Positions 1 to 6,534 of a stretch of DNA of 10,985 nt are shown piece after piece. The notes under the pieces were generated by a model that did not search any database, was not told the DNA's origin, and was given only the letters and a program-made list of their open reading frames with translations. The position numbers were made by a program, and so were the translations under genes. Where the stretch lies: NCBI GenBank assembly GCA_021202495.1, contig JAJQCX010000162.1, positions 1 through 10,985 of the forward strand, read 5' to 3'. The stretch is from Clostridia bacterium (GTDB lineage: Bacteria > Bacillota > Clostridia > UMGS1883). Within the stretch, counting starts at the first letter, position 1. Each line of letters opens with the position of its first letter.

Positions 1-26
1 TTCCTTCGAAATTTTCTTCGCTCAGC

Positions 27-512
27 CTATTGACTTTTCACCATTGGACTTTCAGGATTCGGACGCGGTTCAACCCTCGGCTCAACATGCACAGGCTTGC
101 TTCCGCGCACTGCCACAAATGTTCCGGACATACGGTCGTGAAGTGCCAAACCGTTTTCGTCGCAAAGTCCGATAATATATCCGATGCATAATATTGCGGA
201 AACATAGTGCCCCAACGCTCTGCCGAGCGCTTTTCCGAATGAGATGCGGTCATTTGTATGTATGTCTACAACGACTATTCTCATCAGGCTCTTTCCGGGT
301 GTTCCCATCATACTTCCACATTCAAACAGAGTGAAATAGAGAACAAACACAATAAATGTGATGACGGATAAAGTGTTGTAATACACAATGTTATACATGA
401 AATTACGGTACTGCGGTGCAAAGATCAATGAAATTACCATTGAAATCAAACTGATAATCAGTGCGTCTATCAAATACGCGGCAAAACGTTTGCCTTTGGG
501 TGCAGGCTGCAT
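27..512 (-). CDS. RDD-family integral membrane protein
   Basis: This 161-residue protein matches the RDD family, small multi-pass membrane proteins whose roles are mostly undefined (some have been linked to transport). Visible hallmarks are the N-terminal K-R-F-A-A-Y-L-I-D segment (R9, D16) running into a first hydrophobic helix (about 12-33), a second helix at about 45-65, the G-T-P-G-K-S-L-M-R-I motif at 70-79, and a third hydrophobic stretch at about 99-116 followed by L-H-D-R-M-S-G. The tail from about residue 138 is Pro/Glu/Arg-rich and probably cytoplasmic. The ATG is preceded by a good GGGAGG site about 9 bases upstream. It is the last gene of the block visible here, 37 bases after the FHA gene, which suggests co-transcription. 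Family assignment is fairly sure; its function in this cassette is unknown. Confidence 0.87.
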   Translation of the reverse strand: MQPAPKGKRFAAYLIDALIISLISMVISLIFAPQYRNFMYNIVYYNTLSVITFIVFVLYFTLFECGSMMGTPGKSLMRIVVVDIHTNDRISFGKALGRALGHYVSAILCIGYIIGLCDENGLALHDRMSGTFVAVRGSKPVHVEPRVEPRPNPESPMVKSQ

Positions 513-549
513 ATAAATTTTCCTCCCTCGTTGTTTGAATTTTTTATTT

Positions 550-1506
550 TTAAAATTTAAATCTGAATCTCACGGAACCGATGGTGATTTCATCCCCCGT
601 GCGCAGGCGATTGGGAGCATAAAGCCTCATTCCGCCAAGCAATGTTCCGCTGCGCGACTTGAGATCTTCTATGTAAACAACTCCGTTATTTACATAAATG
701 CGCGAATGTTTCATCTCTATGTCGTCGCTGTCAATAATCATATCACAACTCTTTCCTCTGCCGATAGTAAGCTCATCTTCAAGGAAAAATTCGTTTCCGT
801 TGGGCTCGCCTTTTGCCGAAATCATTTCAAGCTTCATCAAAATAGCTTCGCGCTTCGGCTCCTTGCTTTTTCTGCCCAACAAAATACAAAAAATAATTAT
901 CAGCGCAATAAGAATTATTGATATAATTATGAGTATTATAGGAAACGCGCTCATGCCCGAATCGGGCTTTTCCAACCCGATACTGTCAGCCACGGTCACC
1001 ATTTCCTGCTCGTCAATTGCAACCGGAATCTCCGATTCGGGGGGATCTTCAATAACTTCAGCTTCCTGTTTGGAATTTTCGTCATTCCCTGCGGGCGAAT
1101 CCTGAGTTTCCGCCGTTTCAGTTTTTTTATTGGATGTATTCGAGTTCGACCCCGAGGAAGAAGGTGTTTTTCCGCCGCTTGAACCGCTGCTTGAAGTGTC
1201 GCTGTTTGAGCTGCCGCCTGAACCGCCTGACGACCCTTCTGTACCGGTATTTGTATTATTTCCCGTCTCGGAAGTTTCCGATGATTGATTTGGAGTCTCC
1301 TGTGGAGGCGTAATTTCCTCCTGTTGATTTGACTCTGCGCCTGAATCGTTCGAATTGTCATCGTTGGCATCATCTTTGTCTTTGTCTGCGAACTTAAAAT
1401 CCGCCGATACAGTCAAAGCGCCAAAGCTTCCGAAGTTTGCAGCTTCATATGTTGGAAGACTTGTGAAAACAAGCAGCAGCGCCAAAACAATTATTATTTT
1501 TTTCAT
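550..1506 (-). CDS. Membrane-anchored FHA protein with Ser/Gly/Asn-rich ectodomain
   Basis: This 318-residue protein has four parts: a signal peptide (about 1-23), a long low-complexity stretch rich in Ser, Gly, Asn, Thr and Glu (about 41-160), a strong transmembrane helix (about 188-210) followed by positive residues (R-K-S-K), and a C-terminal forkhead-associated domain (about 224-318). FHA domains bind phosphothreonine. Seen here are G-R at 249-250, S253, H267 in M-K-H-S-R-I and S-G-T at 286-288, so much of the binding site is kept, although the Ser of the usual S-R-x-H and the Asn of N-G are replaced. Topology puts the disordered part outside and the FHA domain inside. The ATG at 1506 was chosen because it starts the signal peptide; the frame stays open upstream to 1632, but only inside the phosphatase gene. 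The gap to that gene is 14 bases. No enzymatic domain is visible; it looks like an adaptor or sensor. Confidence 0.88.
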   Translation of the reverse strand: MKKIIIVLALLLVFTSLPTYEAANFGSFGALTVSADFKFADKDKDDANDDNSNDSGAESNQQEEITPPQETPNQSSETSETGNNTNTGTEGSSGGSGGSSNSDTSSSGSSGGKTPSSSGSNSNTSNKKTETAETQDSPAGNDENSKQEAEVIEDPPESEIPVAIDEQEMVTVADSIGLEKPDSGMSAFPIILIIISIILIALIIIFCILLGRKSKEPKREAILMKLEMISAKGEPNGNEFFLEDELTIGRGKSCDMIIDSDDIEMKHSRIYVNNGVVYIEDLKSRSGTLLGGMRLYAPNRLRTGDEITIGSVRFRFKF

Positions 1507-1520
1507 AATGATTCCCCGCT

Positions 1521-2243
1521 TTAAAATTTGATTGCGATAAGTGTCAAGTTGTCGCTTGTCGAAGTCAATCGGGGCATTATGCGCATAAGCATCAGCTCTG
1601 TCCATTCCTGAGCTGTTGATGCCTTGAGACAATCGACCAAAATTTCCTCGTTAAAAAGCTTTCCCCAAATGCCATCCGTACAAAGCAGGAAAGCATCGCC
1701 CGGATTTATCGGCTCGCTGCTTTCGGAAATATCCGGAATACAGCGCGAGTCCTCGCCCACGCTTCTGAGCAGGCGGGATTGATCCTCATCGGTATAAAGC
1801 TCATCATAGGTTATTTCTCCCATTGTGTATTTCTTATACGCCACGGAATGATCCTGTGTCAAAGCCTTTATCATTCCGTTGGAGATGCGGTAAAGCCGCG
1901 CATCTCCAACATTTGCGTTTGCCCACCGACTTCCGGTCACAACAAGCGAAACAACAGTGCTTTTCATTCTGCCTCCCGACTCCGCCTGCTTTTGCATCAC
2001 AACTTGATTTGCCTTTTCTATCGCATCGCGCAGCCAGTCCGAAGGAGATGTGTCCGCCATCTTTGCTTTCCATGCGGATTTCATTGTATCTATCACCGCC
2101 TGTGAAGCAACGTCTCCTCCGCCTAAACCGCCCAATCCGTCAGCCACGACAAACATGGCTCCGTTTTCATCGAAAACAAAATCGGCGCAGTCCTCATTGT
2201 GATCTCTTCCACCGCGGTTTGTGTACATATACACATCGGTCAT
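1521..2243 (-). CDS. PP2C-type protein serine/threonine phosphatase (minimal form)
   Basis: This 240-residue metal-dependent phosphatase of the PPM/PP2C family should remove phosphate from Ser/Thr in the cytoplasm, reversing the kinase at 5186-6493. It has the usual length of single-domain bacterial Stp/PrpC-type enzymes, no signal peptide and no membrane segment. Expected motifs occur in order: R-D-H-N-E-D (metal ligand D18), V-A-D-G-L-G-G (D35, G36), the V-G-D-A-R-L-Y core strand (D114), L-L-R-S-V-G, C-T-D-G-I-W (D190) and S-D-N-L-T (D231), so all metal ligands are present and it should be active. Its start follows the stop of the protease-FHA gene by 7 bases, and its GGAG site lies across the last codons of that gene, which suggests translational coupling. 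The membrane FHA gene follows after 14 bases. Confidence 0.95.
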   Translation of the reverse strand: MTDVYMYTNRGGRDHNEDCADFVFDENGAMFVVADGLGGLGGGDVASQAVIDTMKSAWKAKMADTSPSDWLRDAIEKANQVVMQKQAESGGRMKSTVVSLVVTGSRWANANVGDARLYRISNGMIKALTQDHSVAYKKYTMGEITYDELYTDEDQSRLLRSVGEDSRCIPDISESSEPINPGDAFLLCTDGIWGKLFNEEILVDCLKASTAQEWTELMLMRIMPRLTSTSDNLTLIAIKF

Positions 2244-2250
2244 AAAAGCT

Positions 2251-3450
2251 TCACTCCGTTTCCAGTCTTATGGTGTTTTCCGCTCCTCCGAGATAAAAGC
2301 TGTCGCCCGACTGCAGACGATACGGAACATTGGGGTTGAGCCTTGTTCCGTTTATAAGATACGTTCCGTAGCTGGAATTAAGGTCAGTCAAAACAAATAC
2401 GCCGCTTTGAGCGTTAAACGCAAGCTGACAATGTTGCTTGCTGACACCCGGTGTTGAACGGTCAAATACCAAATTACACGACGATTCACGCCCGATAATT
2501 ATAGGCATCGAGTCTATACGCACCCTTCTGCCTGCGTGCTGCGGCGACATCGATACCGCGTACCCATAGCGCTCATTTCTTTCGCTTTCTGCCGGAGGCT
2601 CTGATACCTGCGGCTTTGATTTTTTTCTCGTGAACACAACGATGAGAATAATTATCAGTGCTATGACAACAACCGCGCCCGCTATAATGGCAATAAACAC
2701 CCAATCAATATCTTCATCTTCCGCCATCGAATAAGCAATGTTATTGGCGGAAAGAATGTCTATTACTTCCTCCGAACTCAGCGAGAAATATGCGCTCGCA
2801 TCCTCTGTGGAGTATGTATTAACGCCCACAACATAGCCTTCCGGCGTAACAAGCGGTCCGCCGCTGCTTCCGCTGCTTATCGTTGCGCTGTGCTGAACCA
2901 TTCTCGCACCCGAGCTTGCCTCTGTTGACAATCTGCTGAGCGTTCCCTTTGTTACCGTGAGATCAGATTCGCTGAACAGCGAGAAATTGCCGAGCACATC
3001 CGAAATTACCGGAAATCCGAGCGCATATACGTCGCTTCCCACCAAATCCTTGTTGGGAATCATCAATTTCAACGGTTTTCTTTCTTCTGTGGGCTCATTC
3101 AGTCTGAGAACCGCGATATCAAGCGTTCCGTTATATTTTCCCGCGACAAAATATGCCGGTTCGTAATTGTTTTGAGAGTATGCAACATAAATTACTCCGC
3201 CTGCTTCGAGTGCATTTCCAACCACATGATAATTTGTTATTAGATACTGCGGATTTTCGCCTGTCTTGCCGATGAAAAATCCGGTACCGCGTTCGCCGGT
3301 CATATCGCCGTTATCGTCATAATATCCTGTTTCTATGTAAACCACACTTTTGCTCACGTCATTGTTGTAAGTTGTTTCCGCCATTGCGGGAACAAATGCT
3401 GAAAACATAATTGCCGCCGCAAATATTAAGCTTATAATTCTCTTTCTCAT
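2251..3450 (-). CDS. Secreted-side trypsin-like (HtrA-type) protease fused via TM helix to FHA domain
   Basis: This 399-residue fusion begins with a signal peptide (1-24, cleavage likely after A-M-A). A trypsin-like/HtrA-type protease domain (about 28-240) carries the full triad: H75 in T-N-Y-H-V-V-G, D111 in G-T-L-D-I-A-V-L, and S196 in S-G-S-S-G-G-P-L. A transmembrane helix (about 250-273) is followed by R-K-K, then a short linker and a complete FHA domain (about 308-397) with G-R at 320-321, S323, S-K-Q-H at 337-340, N358 with G-T at 362-363, and N-G at 367-368. Positive residues after the helix place the protease outside and the phosphothreonine reader inside. There is no PDZ domain, unlike classic HtrA/DegP. 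A strong AGGAGG site precedes the ATG; gaps are 19 bases upstream and 7 downstream. Protease substrate and FHA ligand are unknown; regulation of outside proteolysis by inside phosphorylation is inference. Confidence 0.93.
   Translation of the reverse strand: MRKRIISLIFAAAIMFSAFVPAMAETTYNNDVSKSVVYIETGYYDDNGDMTGERGTGFFIGKTGENPQYLITNYHVVGNALEAGGVIYVAYSQNNYEPAYFVAGKYNGTLDIAVLRLNEPTEERKPLKLMIPNKDLVGSDVYALGFPVISDVLGNFSLFSESDLTVTKGTLSRLSTEASSGARMVQHSATISSGSSGGPLVTPEGYVVGVNTYSTEDASAYFSLSSEEVIDILSANNIAYSMAEDEDIDWVFIAIIAGAVVVIALIIILIVVFTRKKSKPQVSEPPAESERNERYGYAVSMSPQHAGRRVRIDSMPIIIGRESSCNLVFDRSTPGVSKQHCQLAFNAQSGVFVLTDLNSSYGTYLINGTRLNPNVPYRLQSGDSFYLGGAENTIRLETE
2254..2257 (-). promoter_or_regulatory. 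Shine-Dalgarno of PP2C gene inside upstream stop region
   Basis: The GGAG reads across the final two sense codons of the protease-FHA gene (ACG-GAG, then TGA), about 10 bases before the ATG at 2243. Ribosomes ending the protease gene would finish on top of this site, a typical arrangement for coupled translation. Confidence 0.6.
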
Positions 3451-3469
3451 AACCTTTTCCTCCTGAATG

Positions 3470-4372
3470 TTAATATGTGCATTGAATTACCAACGCTGTG
3501 AAATTGTCCTGGTGCTGCCTTTTTTTCATAATCACCTTTTGCCGTATCATATCGCATACCGCCGAAGGATTTGTCGCCTCCATACACTCCGAAAGTTCGT
3601 TCGTGTCCAACACGCCTCCCACGCCGTCGGAGCAAATGAGTATCGAATCTCCTGCCTCCAAGCGCATCGGTTGTTTAAGCATGTCTATATCCCCGAGAGC
3701 CTTGCTTCCGATAAATTCACTGAGCCGATGTCCGTCGGCGTCTGCATCAGCTTTTGCACGCGACAGTCCTCCTCTTCGGATTTCATCTCGGTAAAGCTTC
3801 ATTTTGTAGTTTTGATCCCGGTTCAGTCTGTAAAGCTTCCCTCCGCGGCTCAAATAGAGGTAGCTGTCTCCCACACTGACAAAATTCAGCATTTCCCTGT
3901 AGATAATGCAGGCAATAAGCGTGGTACCGCTCTGTCCTCCGAAACGGGCATATACACTGCTGTTTGCCTTAACCGCGGAATCATGCAGCTGCGGTGCGAA
4001 AGGTCTGTTCCTGTCCATATATTCAAAATCCTTACACACCGATGCCGTCGTCATTTCGCTTGCGACCTTGCCGTCCTGCAATCCGCCCATTCCGTCTGCC
4101 ACAATAGCGAGCAATCCTCTGTTCTTTATTTGCGTCACATCGTCGGCATTTACACAGGCATAGCTGTCCTCCTGCCTTGGGCGGGTTCCCTGCTGCTGCA
4201 TTGCCGCTGCTCTGTAGCTCAATAAGCGTTCAATGCGAATCGGCTCCAAAGCTTCGGGCTTTGCGCTTTCAACGGGCTTTGATTCGGCATTTTGTTTATC
4301 TCTGCGCTCTTCCTGCTGCGGTTTGCTGAGCTTATCCATGTATCTTTTGAAAAAACCCGGTTTAGATGCCAT
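3470..4372 (-). CDS. PP2C-type protein serine/threonine phosphatase with N-terminal extension
   Basis: This second PP2C phosphatase is 300 residues long from the ATG at 4372. A polar, charged extension of about 50 residues (Lys/Gln/Glu/Pro-rich, no membrane segment) precedes the catalytic domain. The motifs are R-P-R-Q-E-D (D69), V-A-D-G-M-G-G (D93, G94), the V-G-D-S-Y-L-Y-L strand, G-S-K-A-L-G, C-S-D-G-V-G-G (D249) and Q-D-N-F-T (D289), so the metal site is intact and activity is likely. It is only distantly similar to the other phosphatase here, so the two probably have different targets. Two in-frame GTG codons lie 9 and 12 bases upstream, but they overlap the AAAGGTGG site, which favours the ATG. 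It lies 57 bases after the soluble FHA gene and 19 before the protease-FHA gene. Confidence 0.94.
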   Translation of the reverse strand: MASKPGFFKRYMDKLSKPQQEERRDKQNAESKPVESAKPEALEPIRIERLLSYRAAAMQQQGTRPRQEDSYACVNADDVTQIKNRGLLAIVADGMGGLQDGKVASEMTTASVCKDFEYMDRNRPFAPQLHDSAVKANSSVYARFGGQSGTTLIACIIYREMLNFVSVGDSYLYLSRGGKLYRLNRDQNYKMKLYRDEIRRGGLSRAKADADADGHRLSEFIGSKALGDIDMLKQPMRLEAGDSILICSDGVGGVLDTNELSECMEATNPSAVCDMIRQKVIMKKRQHQDNFTALVIQCTY

Positions 4373-4380
4373 CGGTTTCA

Positions 4381-4388
4381 CCACCTTT
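4381..4388 (-). promoter_or_regulatory. Shine-Dalgarno deciding the start of the second PP2C gene
   Basis: AAAGGTGG lies 8 bases before the ATG at 4372. Because the GTG codons at 4384 and 4381 fall in or next to this site, they are unlikely starts, and the protein is called as 300 residues. Confidence 0.6.
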
Positions 4389-4429
4389 ACACATTACTTG
4401 AAACGAAAGTTTGCTGTTCACTTTCCGTA

Positions 4430-5119
4430 TTACTCCTTGTTTTCCGACTCTACATCCTGCCATGAGAAGCGATCCGTGCAAAGAGGAACGAAAACCAGCT
4501 TTGTTTCGCCTATCTCAACTCTGTCATAAGCCTTTATTTCATGTGACTCATACAGCGGGTCGTCATTGAGATATATGTCGTTTTTCGTATCCCCGGGGAT
4601 AAAATGATATTTATTGTGCTTGCGATCGTAAGCTATTTTTGCGCATGCTTCACGGGATATTGACATATCACCTTCTATCACAACATCGTTTTCTTTTCCC
4701 CTGCCTATTGTGTTTCGATACGTATAAATAGGATAATCTTTCCCTTTGTTTTTTCCGTTAATAGCCACCAACCAGCCTGCGACCGGCACCTTGGGAGGCG
4801 TAACATCATCTTCCTTTCCATCTTCTATGTCATTTATAATGTTTATCGGTCTGGTTCTTTCTTCATCCTCATCCACCTTCTTCTGATCATATCCGAACGG
4901 CGGCTTCGTCAAATTATCATCCGCGGTTGACCGCGGTCCTTGCGTAGCGCCTATAGGCGTTGTTACCCCAACGTCATCGTTAAGAGTTCCCGACCCGTAT
5001 TCTTCCGGCCCGAGAGTCTCACCTCCCAAATCAACACTGTTTCCGCCTTTGCAATAAGGACAAGACGGATAAAGATCCGCGTCATAAATATGTCCGTATG
5101 CACATTCTACTTTTGCCAC
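4430..5119 (-). CDS. Soluble FHA-domain protein with N-terminal zinc knuckle
   Basis: This 229-residue protein has no signal peptide or membrane segment and is probably cytoplasmic. Residues 6-23 carry C6, H10 and C-P-Y-C (C20, C23), a likely small zinc-binding knuckle. An acidic, Pro/Thr/Gly-rich linker (about 30-112) follows and contains D-E-E-R-T-R-P (T89), a plausible phosphorylation site. The FHA domain (about 114-215) shows I-G-R-G-K-E-N-D (138-145), S-I-S-R-E (153-157) and an Asn-rich loop N-D-I-Y-L-N-D (180-186). The His usual after S-R is not in its expected place (A-C-A instead), so phosphothreonine binding may be altered. The start is GTG, supported by a strong AAGGAGAGG site; this GTG and C6/H10 directly after it make the start fairly certain. 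It follows the kinase by 66 bases and may be a substrate or adaptor of that kinase, in the manner of GarA/OdhI-type FHA proteins (inference). Confidence 0.88.
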   Translation of the reverse strand: MAKVECAYGHIYDADLYPSCPYCKGGNSVDLGGETLGPEEYGSGTLNDDVGVTTPIGATQGPRSTADDNLTKPPFGYDQKKVDEDEERTRPINIINDIEDGKEDDVTPPKVPVAGWLVAINGKNKGKDYPIYTYRNTIGRGKENDVVIEGDMSISREACAKIAYDRKHNKYHFIPGDTKNDIYLNDDPLYESHEIKAYDRVEIGETKLVFVPLCTDRFSWQDVESENKE

Positions 5120-5125
5120 GATAAA

Positions 5126-5134
5126 CCTCTCCTT
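5126..5134 (-). promoter_or_regulatory. Strong Shine-Dalgarno supporting a GTG start
   Basis: AAGGAGAGG, with its AGGAG core 9 bases before the GTG at 5119, supports this non-ATG start for the zinc-knuckle FHA gene. Confidence 0.65.
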
Positions 5135-5185
5135 TTTTATTGAAATTTTAATTGTGTTTGTTTTAATTGCCGGATTTCCGACAGT

Positions 5186-6493
5186 TTATTTTTTATTTTC
5201 TTCATCCTCAAGCTTCTTTGCGTAAAATACGGTTCCTACCAAAAGCACACCGATTATCGCAAGCATGCCTAACCATAAGCTGTATTCTATTGAACTTTTC
5301 AAGCAAAACACGATTGCAAACAGAACGATAAAAACGGAGCGCAGATATTTCATCGTTTTTATAATCTCACTCTTGCTGTGCGTTGAAGTGTTTACGTTCG
5401 TTTTCACTTCTTCCTGCGTATTCTTATTATCCTGCTTTACATTGTCATTTGCATCCGTATTGTTCGTATTTTTTCCAATCGGCGCCGCCTTTTCCTCTTT
5501 CGGCACATATCGTTTCAGATTTGCCGCCTTTTCCAACGCTGCTCGAAATTCACTCATGTTTTTATAGCGGTTTTCATAGTTAATCGACAAAGCCTTATGT
5601 ATAACCTTTTCCACTTCGCTCGGTATCTGCGGGCACAATATGTGCATAGGAATAAGCTTGTCATGGTCGATTCTGTCCATTGCATCCGGAGGAATATATC
5701 CCGTCACCACTGCATAAAACGTTGCCGCGAGAGAATATATATCGGTATACGGACCCTGACGGCTCTTACTCATATATTGCTCCTTCGGTGCGTATCCGCG
5801 CTTCAGCAAAATATCAAGCGTCTGAGTTTTGTCTCCTATGCTGTAGCGTGCGGAGCCGAAATCCAACAGCTTCACTCCGCCGTTCCCCATAAGATAAATA
5901 TTATCCGGCGTAACGTCGCGGTGTATAAGCCCTTTTTTGTGAACTTCAAGCAGTGCGTTTACAATCGGCATTATATATTCCAACGCTTCCTGCCATGGAA
6001 TTTTACCTCCCGAGCTTTTGACATGGCTTTTCAGGTTTCTGCCCCCTATGTATTCCATAACGTAATAGGCGGTTGCATTTTCTCTGAAACATTCGTAGAT
6101 TGTTACAATGTTCGGATGTGATGAAAACCTGGAAAGAATTTTTGCTTCTCCTATAAAGGCATCTATTCCGTCCTCGTAAATCTGCCTTTTTTGGCTGCCT
6201 GACACGCTCACATTCACCGTATGCGTTCTTTGACCCATAATGCTCTGCGGAAAATATTCCTTTACTGCCACCTTGCGGTTATGCCGATAGTCATACGCCA
6301 CATATGTTATGCCGAATCCGCCTTGTCCCAACACTCTGCCGACAATATAATTTCCGCCCAAAATGCTTCCCATCGGCAATGCCGAATGAAAGCTGTTGTT
6401 CCACGACGGTTCAAATCCGCAATACGGACAAGTAACCGTATTACCGCCAAGCTGTTTAAAGCAGTTAAAACAGTATTTCCCCTGAATATCCAT
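5186..6493 (-). CDS. Membrane-anchored zinc-ribbon Hanks-type Ser/Thr protein kinase
   Basis: This 435-residue kinase should phosphorylate Ser/Thr on partner proteins at the inner membrane face. An N-terminal zinc ribbon has C-x-x-C pairs at 8/11 and 22/25. The kinase domain (about 48-326) shows the glycine loop G-Q-G-G-F-G (56-61), V-A-V-K with K78, helix-C E116, H-R-D-V-T-P-D-N (191-198), D-F-G (211-213) and G-Y-A-P-K-E-Q-Y (233-240). T195 stands where most Ser/Thr kinases have Lys. T223 and T225 in the activation loop are candidate autophosphorylation sites. A polar Asn/Lys/Thr linker (about 330-378) leads to two hydrophobic helices (about 385-402 and 406-424) with almost nothing between them, so there is no extracellular PASTA-type sensor domain, unlike PrkC/PknB. 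Start: ATG after a very strong AGGAGGG site. It is first in the signalling cassette, 41 bases after the stalk protein gene. Confidence 0.95.
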   Translation of the reverse strand: MDIQGKYCFNCFKQLGGNTVTCPYCGFEPSWNNSFHSALPMGSILGGNYIVGRVLGQGGFGITYVAYDYRHNRKVAVKEYFPQSIMGQRTHTVNVSVSGSQKRQIYEDGIDAFIGEAKILSRFSSHPNIVTIYECFRENATAYYVMEYIGGRNLKSHVKSSGGKIPWQEALEYIMPIVNALLEVHKKGLIHRDVTPDNIYLMGNGGVKLLDFGSARYSIGDKTQTLDILLKRGYAPKEQYMSKSRQGPYTDIYSLAATFYAVVTGYIPPDAMDRIDHDKLIPMHILCPQIPSEVEKVIHKALSINYENRYKNMSEFRAALEKAANLKRYVPKEEKAAPIGKNTNNTDANDNVKQDNKNTQEEVKTNVNTSTHSKSEIIKTMKYLRSVFIVLFAIVFCLKSSIEYSLWLGMLAIIGVLLVGTVFYAKKLEDEENKK

Positions 6494-6534
6494 TCTGCTC
6501 CCTCCTTATTTTATCCTTTTCGGGCGCTATAGGC

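Noticed and set aside
1507..1632. N-terminal extension of the membrane FHA reading frame upstream of 1506
   Set aside because: It overlaps the phosphatase gene, and the signal peptide begins exactly at the ATG at 1506.
4373..4384. GTG codons at 4384 and 4381 as start of the second phosphatase
   Set aside because: They overlap the AAAGGTGG ribosome site that serves the ATG at 4372.
4405..4425. Inverted repeat GAAAGT / ACTTTC between the FHA and phosphatase genes
   Set aside because: It has only six AT-rich pairs, a 9-base loop and no T-run; not a credible terminator.
5166..5182. Short stem (TGTCGG/CCGGCA) just after the kinase stop
   Set aside because: It is six pairs including a wobble and is followed by ATTAAAAC rather than a T-run on the transcribed strand.
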